NCBI RefSeq assembly: GCF_032854445.1
Contig: NC_088295.1
Coordinates: 86,139,836 to 86,203,835, forward strand
Length of the DNA stretch: 64,000 nucleotides
DNA from: Liolophura sinensis
Lineage: Eukaryota; Mollusca; Polyplacophora; Chitonida; Chitonidae
Direction of reading: 5' to 3'
Part shown: in pieces, positions 38,301 through 49,799 of the stretch
Numbering within the stretch: the stretch's first letter is position 1
How the letters are laid out: each line of letters opens with the position of its first letter
Made by a program: the position numbers and the translations under genes
The notes under the pieces: generated by a model
Database searches by the model: none
Told to the model about the DNA's origin: nothing
What the model saw: only the letters and a program-made list of their open reading frames with translations

Positions 38301-38558
38301 CACTTCCGACGCAAGGAAGACAGGTGTATTTTCAGCCGCATAGTACAGAGAACAGCCTGTTCCCTGGAACGTGAAATATTTTATCATCAAAGAGGTAATT
38401 ATTTTCCACCCATTCAATCACTACCCCAGTATTCTGCGATTGTCAGTGTCTTGTAGCTGTAATCTTGACTGATAAATAGATACAAAATCATAGACTTGTC
38501 ATAATTTTTTCCAGAAATTTCCCGTCGTCTAGTTGTTGCCAGAGACGCTCTTGTCACA
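38300..38558 (+). other. ANKMY2: ANKMY2 5' UTR (two exon parts)
   Basis: A GT donor (AAAGAG/GTAATT) at 38395 and an acceptor TTTTTTCCAG ending at 38514 suggest one upstream non-coding exon joined to 38515-38558. The upstream limit is approximate. Confidence 0.5.
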
Positions 38559-41500
38559 ATGGCCGAGAGTGAGAAGAAGGATGGTATCATGAGTGAACAA
38601 GAAAAAAAATTATTCGATTCAATTGTACAAGGTACATTAGAGGATAATCCATTACTTTGTTCCTGAAAAATCAAAGCATTTATATCTAATTTAGATTGAA
38701 TATCAAAACGTCTGTTAGTGCAAATGTACGTTTACCATGTTATATGGAACAAAGAAAGCTAATTATCATGGTTTGAGTGAAAAATAATGGTGTATCTAAC
38801 TCAAAGCTACCATTAGCAGAAGCAAAATGAATATTAATTCTGGAAGGAAAATTAAAATATCAATTGAAAATGTTGATGTCGGTGAAACTGCCATGCTATC
38901 TCTAGGCAGCTGGTCTCCAGAGACTTGTTTATACATGCTATTATATGTTTGCATATTATTTCAGGGTCAGCTGAAGAAGTTAAGTCTTTGCTTGCCGTGG
39001 ATGGAGTTCGAGTGGATTGCATAGATGATGTAAGGCATCTGGACTGTGAATGATTGAATGATTAATATGAACTAGTATATAGTTTTGTAACCCTTTAAAA
39101 AGCTACTTTGGTGTCAAAACATCTGTGTCTTAAAAGCAAGGTAAATTGATAAAGACTGGGATAGTCTGAATGGTTTTCCTAATTTGTGAAAATATTGCAG
39201 GGAATTAAAACCGATATTGTACGTTTCGTCAGAGTATATGAAAACAAAATATTTCTGTCCCATCCACTTTGCCTGATGTGACGTCACCCATGACGTCATC
39301 AATCGCTGACTTATATCAACAAATGACGCTGCCCTTTCAAACGCTTTGGACGTCATCCCAGCATAAACTCAACGTCGCACCTGCCTAATTCAACGTCATA
39401 CAGGGAATATTATCACATCATACCAGGAAAATTTTACGGACACAACCAGATTTTGTTTTTCAAAGAATCTTCAGTTATGTGGGCGAAATAGTGTTATTCA
39501 TCAGAATCCTGTTGAAACATAGTGTTAGGCTTACTCCATAGGATTTCTTTCATATCATTGTAATATTTCTACACAATTTTTATTCTGACCAGAGTGGCAC
39601 TTTAAATATACATTTAAAACAACTGAATTATGCTTGCAGGCTAGAAGTACCTCCTGATGTATATAAATTGAATGCACAAAGAATTACTTCATATATTTAC
39701 AGTACAGGTGTATATTTTTTCTTTGTGTTCACTGATAGGTAATAATGCATTGAAGAGAAGAGTCTGTGGTGTGTGTGTGCATGTGTGTGTGGTTTAATTA
39801 TGGGCCTTTCACCTGCTCCCAGTTATATCGCCGCAGGGTGCCTTCGTGTATTTCGCAGTGAAATATTTCTCAAGTCAAGTACCCGATTTTGTTTGTTTTT
39901 TTTAGACAGGTATGTCCCCACTCCAGCATGCTGCCTTCCGTGGCAGAAAAGATCTTTGTGAACTATTTCTAGCACATGGTGCTGATGTGAACTCCAGTCA
40001 CCATGAGAATGGATACTCATCTCTTATGTTTGCTGCCCTATCTGGTGAGTAGGATTTCAGCCAGTATTTATTTATCTTTCTTTTTTGATTGAATGACAGA
40101 CATTTCACACAGGACTATGGTGAAAGCCATAGATTCTCGGCATTTCATCAGTTTCTTGGATATAGCTCTGTGCTAGGTTTTTTCAGGGGGTGCCTGCTTT
40201 AAAGCTAAAGCTGAACGAGCCTGTCTCATTGTGTTAGGAGAAGACTGAAGCGATTTGTGCCCTGTAATGGATATAATATGGAGTGAAATGATGCCAACAG
40301 GTCCTGACATGTTATTTAACAAATCAGGCAACATGATCATTGATATTTAACATGAGATTACTTGAATACATTAAGTGCAATACAAAATGATTAAACAGGT
40401 GAGTAATTGGGACAACTTGTTCATGCAGTTCTTACATTAAGAAAAAGGGGTCCATGGCTTTAGAATGCTGATAGTTTACTCTGCACAGTTACATTAATAA
40501 TACTATTTATAATCCTTACAGGTAACGTTGAAGTAACTCGTCTTATGTTAGAAGCTGGTGCTCGGGTAGACCACATTAACTCTGTCAACAGAACAGCCGC
40601 TCAGATGGCTGCGTTTGTGGGTAAGTGAGGCAGTCAAAGCACCTGCACTGTGGTAGTTCAGAGCAGGTTTGATCCCAAGCAGCAGTTAAAAGCTTAATCA
40701 ATATTTCATTTTTATTTCTGGTTGTCCTTCTGCAAAAGTAAACTTGCACTGTCCTTCGATCATATTTCTCACCGCCAACCTATAAGTGAAATATTCTTGA
40801 GTGCATTGTAAACCACCAATGAGATGTGTAAATAGTTGGTTTGCAATCTTCTGTTTTTGCCTTTAATGTTGCAATTTCTGCACACCATACCTCGTTAGGA
40901 ACACCTACATACAACCATATCATCCATAACCGGGGAATGTATTTTTACTCATTACTGGATTCTCTTAAGTAGGTTGTATCTAAGGCCATCATAAATTTCC
41001 CAGCTTTCTTAAAATCCATCTTTGTCCTCCACAGGTCAACACCAAGTTGTCTCCCTTATTAACAACTTTTGTCCCATGGAGACTGTGGAGTACTACACAA
41101 AATGCCAAGGTATGTGCATTTAGTGACTTTTGTAAAATCCTTTAATTCTACTACCTCTTCCTTGTTTTGTTATTTACTACTTTGTTGTGTTGGTTTAGTT
41201 CTTGTTATAGTGTGTATTTAATTGTATTTGCAGCTTTAGAGAAAGAACCAAGGCTTCCTCCTAGTTTAGCCCCAGCTTTACACAGGTTAATTAATATGTC
41301 CAACCTGAATCCAGTAGGGGTAAGTTTTTTTGTCAATATTGTGTTGTATTAAAGAACTTATTTGTAGCAAAGGTAACTTGTCTCTTAGTTTGTGCCGTCA
41401 CAAATTACATTACATTAGGTGGTCATGATGGTAGAACAACAGGATTATATTGCAATAATCCGCATCATTTCCTTGGGTGAGAGCCTTTAGCTGGCAGAAA

Positions 41501-44500
41501 AGGTGAAAGCCCATTGACCAGTGATCATGACCACCCTCAGGCTGTACTGGTTTGTTTCAGCAGTGACACCCTGGGGGACTGTGACACCTGTATCGTGTGC
41601 TCTGAGAGAGTTTTGTGTGGATGTAAATACATGCCTAACCTTAAACCAATCTTCATGCTTTGCTTTCTTGAAAGTGGGTTTAGAAATGGCAGTGTCCATA
41701 GTTTATAATGGCAGATGGCAATATGATTTACCATCAAAGTCCTGCACAGTGGATGAAGTTTGATAGAATTGTCAGCTTTCAGTATTATGTCAAGGCGATT
41801 AATGTACACAACATAATGCCAAGTCAGTTTTGTGAGACAGCCCAAACATCTTATCAGGTACTTGTGGAACGATGCACTTCTCTAGACCCTGTCCACACCT
41901 TTTCATCTGTTTACCTGGTTACCATGTAGATTTTCAACCTGTCAGTACAAAATAAAAGTAGTTGAGAGGTTGTGTGATGAATGCAAATCCACTGTACCCT
42001 CTGATGACCATATTATTCTTATGTTGTTAAAGTTCCAGTACTGTACTGTTATTTTATACTCTTTTCAGATTTCTCTCTATCTTCTCAATCATAAAGGATT
42101 GTTAGAAAATTCTTACAAAGTAGCTAAGGTGTTGGAGCATATGTGCGAGTCTAACATGAAGTCACATGACACAAATGACATCATGGCTATGAAGACCCAT
42201 TACCTGGCCTGTGTTATCAGGCAAGCCAGCAAATCACTAGAAGAGAAGAACGACAACTTACAAACCTGGATCAAGGCGTAAGAATCTTTTTTTTTTTGAA
42301 GGAATGAAGTTAGTGTGTCTTCAGATGACTTAAATGAAGCTCTCCACCCAAGGCTGAAAGTTTTGAAACATACAGCCAGATTATATTATTATTGCTATAG
42401 TTTAGACATTGCAGTGTGGTTTCCACCAGTTATGTAAACCATTCTCATTCCACTTCAGCCAGGTAGCTGAAGAACATGCAGTATATTCAGGTTGACACAT
42501 GGACACATACGTTTAACAATCATAAAGTCATTACTGACCAGAATAAGAAAAAGCAGTTTTACCTATTATCTTATTCTGTTTCAGTCTACTAAGAGGCAGA
42601 GATGGCGATGGGTTTCAAGAATTCCAGGAGCGATTCATTAGGCAGACATTTAAGGACTTCCCCTATGTGGAGTCTGAACTTCTACAGCAGATGGTTAGGA
42701 ATGTGGCTCCAGTTAAAATAGTAAGTGTATACCATCATTCTGTATGGCCAGACAGTCCATCATTCTGTATGGTATGGTCAGACAGTCCATCATTCTGTAT
42801 GGTCAGACAGTCCATCATTCTGTATGGTATGGTCAGACAGTCCATCATTCTCTATGGTATGGTCAGACAGTCCATCATTCTGTATGGTCAGACAGTCCAT
42901 CATTCTGTATGGTATGGTCAGACAGTCCATCATTCTGTATGGTCAGACAGTCCATCATTCTGTATGGTATGGTCAGACAGTCCATCATTCTGTATGGTAT
43001 GGTCAGACAGTCCATCATTCTGTATGGTATGGTCAGACAGTCCATCATTCTCTATGGTCAGACAGTCCATCATTCTGCATGGTATGGTCAGACAGTCCAT
43101 CATTCTGTATGGTCAGACAGTCCATCGTTCTGTATGGCCAGACAGTCCATCATTCTCTATGATCAGACAGTCCATCATTCTGTATGGTCAGACAGTCCAT
43201 CATTCTGTATGGTCAGACAGCCATCATTCTGTATGGTCAGACAGACCATCATTCTGTATGGTATGGTCAGACAGTCCATCATTCTGTATGGTATGGTCAG
43301 ACAGTCCATCATTCTGTATGGTATGGTCAGACAGTCCATCATTCTGTATGGTCAGACAGTCCATCATTCTGTATGGTATTGTCAGACAGTCCATCATTCT
43401 GTATGGTCAGACAGTCCATCATTCTGTATGGTATGATCAGACAGTCCATCATTCTGTATGGTATGGTCAGACAGTCCATTATTCTGCATGGTATGGTCAG
43501 ACAGTCCATCATTCTGTATGGTCAGACAGTCCATCATTCTGTATGGTATGGTCAGACAGCCCATCATTCTGTATGGTCAGACAGTCCATCATTCTGTATG
43601 GTATGATCAGACAGTCCATCATTCTGTATGGTATGATCAGACAGTCCATTATTCTGCATGGTATGGTCAGACCGTCCATCATACTCTATGATCAGACAGT
43701 CCATCATTCTGCATGGTATGGTCAGACAGTCCATCATTCTGTATGGTATGGTCAGACTGTCCTTCATTCTGTATGGTATGGTCAGACAGTCCATCATTCT
43801 GTATGGTATGGTCAGACAGTCCATCATTCTGTATGGTCAGACAGTCCATCATTCTGTATGGTATTGTCAGACAGCCCATCATTCTGTATGGTCAGACAGT
43901 CCATCATTCTGTATGGTATGATCAGACAGTCCATCATTCTGTATGGTATGATCAGACAGTCCATCATTCTGTATGGTATGATCAGACAGTCCATTATTCT
44001 GCATGGTATGGTCAGACAGTCCATCATTCTGTATGGTATGGTCAGACAGTCCATCATTCTGTATGGTATGGTTAGACAGTCCATCATTCTGTATGGTATG
44101 GTCAGACAGTCCATCATTCTGTATGGTATGGTCAGACAGTCCATCATTCTGTATGGTCAGACAGTCCATCATTCTGTATGGTATGGTCAGACAGCCCATC
44201 ATTCTGTATGGTCAGACAGTCCATCATTCTGTATGGTATGGTCAGACAGTCCATCATTCTGTATGGTATGGTCAGACAGTCCATCATTCTGTATGGTATT
44301 GTCAGACAGCCCATCATTCTGTATGGTCAGACAGTATATTACTTGTCTGACACAGAGAACCAGTAATTTTTAAAGGAAAGAATTCCTTTTCCAATATAAG
44401 TCTTTAATTTGTGGTTCCCACAAGAGTTATGAGAAACCAGACAGCTCCCTGATCCCTGAATGTGAATGCCTTAATGGTTTAATGGCCTTACGGCTTCTGC

Positions 44501-46834
44501 AGCCACATTCTAGCCACAATGGTTTAAGGGCCTTATAGCTTCTGCAGCCACATTTTAGCCACAATGGTTTAAGGGTCTTGCAGCTTCTGCAGCCACATTC
44601 TAGCCACAATGGTTTAAGGGCCTTACAGCTTCTGCAGCCACATGCTAGCCACAATGGTTTAAGGGCCTTACAACCGTTGCGGCTAAATCCAAGAACATCC
44701 TATCAACTCACTGCTTCACTATTCTGTGACTTATACCATGTGATGATGAACAAAATACATGATTTGATTTCTTAAACCCTTCAGAAAACATTTTATGACT
44801 GAAGATGGCTCAAATTGGGGTCTTCATTTGAATAGATGTATTTAAATTTTATGGTTTGAACTAATTCTGCAGGGAGATGAGCCTACAGCGTTGTCAATCC
44901 TTGTGTCAGGTATAAATGGACAGCACTATGTGAGGGAGGAAGAAAACAGCTGCAGCACATGTGGGAAACCCAAGGCGCCAAAGAACTGCTCAGCTTGTAA
45001 AATGGTAGTATTTCTGTGGAGGTTACATAGTTAACTCCCTTGTAAAACAATCTGACATCTTGTACAGATTCCATACAGTTCATTGGGTGCGACGAACAAG
45101 CGCATCTCTGTCCTGAAGGCACAGTCCTGAACTTATGCACGTTAAAGTCAAACATTGCTGTCCCGGGAAAAGACCTGAAGGAAACAAATTCCCCATTGGG
45201 GCATGATGTGAAACCCCCAAATATGCAGATGTCCTTTTGTCATGTGGTACATGCATAAGGTTTATACGTTACAGAATTTGCAAATGGCTGGAAACAGTGT
45301 TGCTTTCCAGCTATGAATACTCTGTGGATAAAATTCTGTCATAAATTGGACTTCTTGGAATATGCGTCTAGAACATGGTAATAGGTGATGGGAATAATTC
45401 TGTTATTAATGGGTCTGATAGAACAGAAAAAGAAGCCACCATGTGAAGTTCTTAATGTATTGCATTTTTTCATTTTCCAGGTGAAATACTGTGACCAGTC
45501 TTGTCAAAAACTCCATTGGTTCACCCACAAGAAGTTCTGTAAACAATTAGCAGGTTTGCAGAGTTCCTGAATTCATCAGCAATAACACTTCCACTTTATT
45601 GAAGAGTGATAGTAAAATATTATTTCACTTATTGTAAAGGTTGTACATTTACCATTTTGACAGATAAAAAACAATAACATCAGTGAAAAATAGAATTAAG
45701 GTGTAATAATTTTTCATATTTTATATGCGAGTATCAACATGTCTTTTGGGATTTCGAGTGAGTCTGTACATATTTTAATAGCTACTTTTCTCACACTTGC
45801 TCTCAACATTTTTCTCTTTGTAGAAGAGTTTGTGAGATATGAAGCAGAAAAAGAAAAATTGCGACAAGCAGATTTGGCAAGGGAGATGGAAGAAAAAGCT
45901 AACATCAAAGAATCTCAAACTGAAGGTAAATAAATAGATCTACTTGTATAGTTATGTTGATCTAAAAGGTTTTTTAAGAAAGTTTATATTAAGTGGATTA
46001 AGGAGAAACAAAATCATGCGCAAAGCATACTAATGAAACTGTTATAATTTTGCATGACATTGTTTATTTTATTTACTTGATTGGTGTTTTACATCAGACT
46101 CAAAAATATTTCACCCATATGATGAAGACCCGCTTTATGGTTTTGTGACATTGTGCAGATTATCTAAAATTTTGAGTGAACTTTATTAAAATTTAAGCAT
46201 GAAAGTTTGAATTATCACTTTCATTTAAGGCAAAATTGAGCATAATCTTATTGCCATAAAATCATGTGACACTTTTGTCCAAAGATGATCAAGGACATAG
46301 TATTCATCTTTCCTGTGCTCTTTTAATTTTCAAATTGATCTATATTCTTTGGACCTCTCTTTCTCATGAAACTCTCATATTAGAGAATGACAGTCTCTAC
46401 TGACAAAACAGATTTTGTTCAAATTTATGCAACATTTACTCCATTCATTGTGTGGACTTGTGAGAATTTGAACCAGAAAAGTTGGGTACCAAACTGCTGT
46501 ATTTAAAGCCTCACACCTTTATGGTGACTTATGGTTTGTATCTCCTTTTAATCCCGATTGTTTGCACAGACGTGTAGCTAGTAATGTCTTAATTTCTATT
46601 GAAACTGTATGCTGATTAATACTTGTTTCTTCAAATGTTTTTACAATTTTGTCAGAACTGGTAAATATGTCACTTGTAATTCAACAGTTTCCTGTGGCTC
46701 TGTATGTTGTAGTCAATGGAAAAGAAGATCAGACAACAGAGAGTCCTTCTCCAGGTTCAGAAAAAGAATACAAGGCGGACAGCCCAAGTGCCGAGAAATC
46801 TGTTCTGATTGAAGGCAGCAAGGAAAACAGTTGA
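38559..46834 (+). CDS. ANKMY2: ANKMY2 orthologue: ankyrin-repeat MYND zinc-finger protein
   Basis: Complete, 436 residues (human 441). In vertebrates ANKMY2 works with FKBP38 in ciliary Hedgehog signalling, affecting adenylyl cyclase delivery to cilia. Exons: 38559-38631, 38965-39029, 39906-40044, 40522-40620, 41035-41109, 41234-41319, 42069-42277, 42585-42720, 44873-45004, 45481-45553, 45824-45925, 46713-46834 (TGA). All phases agree. The start ATG follows CACA and gives MAESEKKDG...[11 protein letters not shown]. Ankyrin repeats occupy roughly residues 25-130: [47 protein letters not shown]. The MYND finger has Cys321, 324, 333, 336, 342, 346, His354 and Cys358 in canonical C6HC spacing. 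After it comes a charged helix ([20 protein letters not shown]) and an acidic Ser-rich tail. It is head-to-head with NKTR, and intron 8 carries a 1.6-kb satellite. Confidence 0.96.
40774..40825 (+). mobile_element. SINE tail fragment
   Basis: CCTATAAGTGAAATATTCTT, GAGTGCATTGTAAACCACCAA matches the SINE 3' end in plus orientation. It lies in an ANKMY2 intron. Confidence 0.6.
42731..44335. repeat. 25/30-bp satellite in ANKMY2 intron 8
   Basis: Roughly sixty units of GTATGGTCAGACAGTCCATC plus ATTCT (25 bases), many with an extra TATGG giving 30 bases. It begins about 10 bases after the exon donor at 42721. Sporadic variants (CAGACAGCCC, GTATTGTC, ATGATCAG, CATTATTCTGC) recur in the same order at about 43375, 43550 and 43860, showing higher-order duplication. 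Several plus-strand frames are open (up to 568 codons) because the unit lacks stops; this is not a gene. Confidence 0.97.
44472..44686. repeat. 45-bp tandem repeat
   Basis: Four and a half copies of GGCCTTACAGCTTCTGCAGC, CACATTCTAGCCACAATGGT, TTAAG in the same ANKMY2 intron as the larger satellite, 140 bases beyond its end. Confidence 0.93.
46063..46135 (-). mobile_element. SINE tail fragment
   Basis: TTATTTTATTTACTTGATTG, GTGTTTTACATCAGACTC and AAAAATATTTCACCCATATG match the SINE 3' end. It lies in the last ANKMY2 intron. Confidence 0.7.
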
Positions 46835-46959
46835 CGCTAACTTCTCAACAAAGTTTTTTTATCATCTTAACTTTTCATTGGTGATTTGCAGATGCAGCTA
46901 CAACTGTGTGATTTGTAACCTGGCATAAACTCTGGCAAGATTATTTGACCTAAAATAAA
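46835..46959 (+). other. ANKMY2 3' UTR with poly(A) signal
   Basis: The first AATAAA after the stop is at 46954-46959 (CCTAAAATAAATG), giving a short 3' UTR. Longer forms are possible. Confidence 0.6.
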
Positions 46960-48536
46960 TGTTTTAGAACATTTTTGAATCATGTTAAGGTAATGTTACA
47001 TGTAGATGAGTTGTCTGTTATGTGTAGAGTGTACATTGTACTTCAGTATTGTTTTTGTTTATTCATAGTGTTTCCTGAAACACGTAGGGATGCATAATTG
47101 TTGTTGAAATATCTCTTAATAGAATACATAGCTTCTTAACTTGATAACAGATACAGATTTTCAAATTTGCACTCAATTCCTTATTCACATTCCCCTTATT
47201 CTGTGAGAACTTTACTTAGTCATACCTTGTTAAGTCTTCAGCCTGTTCACAAAATTTTAATGTTTACAATTTTCATTCTTGCAGAATCACACTCTGAAAC
47301 TGTGAAAAATAAAAGAAAAAATGCACCTATTGAGTGTTGGAAACCATTCCTGAATGTTACAAAAAGATTTACCTGTGTTTTCTGTACAAAGGAGTTGTTA
47401 GTGTATTAATGGGGAACTGTTGGGCAGCCAGCGGACTCCATAAGCAGTCCACTACCATTCTGCAGGCAAATAAACATTGAACTTGTTCTAGGATGACGCC
47501 TTTGCTCTAGACTGATTGAATTAGGGGGAAGTGAACATTTTGTAGCTGTATATGATCTGGCCTCTTGCCGAGGTGGAGCGGTACCCAGGCAGGCACAAAA
47601 AACTCTAGTGGCCTTATAAGGTGCGTGAATCAAACAAAATGTGTAGCTTGAAAAGTACTGAACTTTTTGGGAAATATAGTACGTACATGTACCCTATCTG
47701 ATGGCAAATTTTTAATATTTATTTATTTATTTGATTAATGTTTTATGGCGTACTCAAGAATATTTCACTTATACAACGCCGGCCAGCATTATGGTGGGAG
47801 AAAACCGCACAAAGCCCAGGGTAAACCCACGACCATCCGCCTGTTGCTGACAGACCTTCTTAAGTCAGTTTTTAGTAAGACTTACGATGAGGCAACCACA
47901 ATGTCTGGACAAGTTACCAGCATACTGATAACTAGATTAACCTCTTTTTATCAAGTCCGACACCTCTCTCGCATAGCTACATTTACTGCCCTGATCCATC
48001 AGACAGGAATAACCTATCCACCGCACTTTACAGGTGATAAATATTAATATAAATACAGTATCCAGTCAAACAGTTTCCCTCATGATGGACAGTAAAGACA
48101 ATAACATGCACAAATTGTCTGCACACAAGACTGATGGCTGGTAAAATGTGATAATACGAACAGTAACAGATGCCAATTTGCTGTCCTTACTGTACAGTGT
48201 GATGTTAAAATACTTCTTGGGGCATTTGATCTCCTCCTCAAGTTGTGCAAGAGCTTAAAATACATTTGATTGACAATTCTGAAATTTTCCTTTTGAATTA
48301 ATCCTTGGTCAGTTTGAGCAGGTTTAAGTATCTGATAGGATAACAATGAAGGTCGGGTATGTTCCTGTAGCGGCCGGATCAAGACACAGTAGTAAACGGG
48401 GTGACATGAAACTGTAATGATATGTATAGTGTCTGGCTTGACTTAGTGAAGATGCAATATATTGCATCAGTTTTCAAATACACCTTTACTTCTCAACATA
48501 ATACAACAGGCAATTTCAAGTTTGAATGCTAGGGAG
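46960..48536. other. Convergent intergenic region, ANKMY2 to the module-repeat gene
   Basis: No plausible exons were recognised. It contains one SINE copy (47711-47865). The open frames at 47167-47409 and 47745-48047 show no domain or splice context. Confidence 0.55.
47711..47865 (-). mobile_element. SINE copy lacking the tRNA-like head
   Basis: TTTATTTATTTATTTGATTAATG, CGTACTCAAGAATATTTCAC, ACGCCGGCCAGCATTATGG and GCCTGTTGCTGACAGACC, then it ends before the tRNA-derived portion. Confidence 0.88.
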
Positions 48537-49799
48537 TTTATTATAAAGTGATAAAAGTAAAGTAGGTGCAGAGGTTACATGTGTTCCATGTTAGTGGTTG
48601 TCATATTACATCAATGTATCACAAATTGTGCAGTGCTACTGATACATGCATCTGTAACAGTACACAGCATTCAAGATAATTCATTCTCCATAAAAAGGCA
48701 AAAACACGAAAAGTCATCATTTGAAAGTGGACGGCAATATCTAAGGCATTAGCTTACATAGTATGTGTAACAAAACAAAAAAACTCCAACAGTATTGAGA
48801 ACATCAGCCAAGTCATGGGTAAATAACAAAACAAATATGTTAATCCACACTAAATCATTTTCAAACAATATCTGAGTAAATAATACTGAGAAAATAATGC
48901 TGATTGGTGCAATCCTAATTGTCATTGTGCTATTTGTTTTATTTATGATCAATAACCATTTGACACTGGCAAGAAATCTCCAAAATCTTGAAATAAAAAA
49001 TAAGTATATTAAAAGTCAACTGGACTGGGAAAATAATTCTCTCTTACCCCAGGTTTTCCTTTCCCACATGTTAACATATACATATAGTATCAACTGCAAC
49101 ACAAAATGTCACATCAAGTTTTTTACCCAAACAATGGTACAATGCGTAGAATGCCATTACAAATAAATTAAAGATCAATAACATTTATCAAATGATGTAG
49201 AAATATCAAAATTATTAAAAAGTCACAGGTCAATATAGCAGTGTTTTTTTAGCTAAGAAGTCATAGCTACAGATGCACTACAAAAATGTTTATGGTGCAG
49301 TTTAACCTTCCTGGGCAAAAATAACTGGTGTTCATAAAAGACAGATCTCCCATGTGTGAGACACACGCACACTGAGATTGGTTCTCCATACAATGTATAA
49401 CCATATCAAAGAAATAATCATAAATGTATCTAACAAATATACATATTTGAAACTAATTCCATGTCTTACTGCTCATGTTACAGTAAATGATGTAAGTATT
49501 TTCCCATTTATATTCTCTTGGTTCCACTAAAAATTTACGCAAAATCATGAATTTTGCTACGAATTCTTCTGAATTACAAGTTGGGGGCTATTAAAAAACC
49601 TTAACCTCTTACAGAAATAATGGAAGGCTGCCTTGAACATGTTATACTTTAAAGGTTTTATGAAGATAATAAATACATCATCAAAAAGAAATCAAACAAT
49701 ACATAAATGAAAAAAAAACAAGATTGTATCACAGGAAAAGACAGGTTGTGCAAATCTGGGGTCAGAGGTCATAACTCATGGATGAAGGTACCCGTCTCC
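48537..49799 (-). other. Probable 3' UTR of the module-repeat gene
   Basis: Minus-strand AATAAA signals occur at 48943-48938 and 48542-48537. No splice-consistent coding was seen below the TGA at 49802-49800. Which signal is used cannot be decided here. Confidence 0.4.

Noticed and set aside
42667-44373. 568-codon plus-strand open frame and overlapping frames
   Set aside because: Entirely produced by the 25/30-bp satellite in an ANKMY2 intron; several frames are open at once and the peptide only repeats the monomer.
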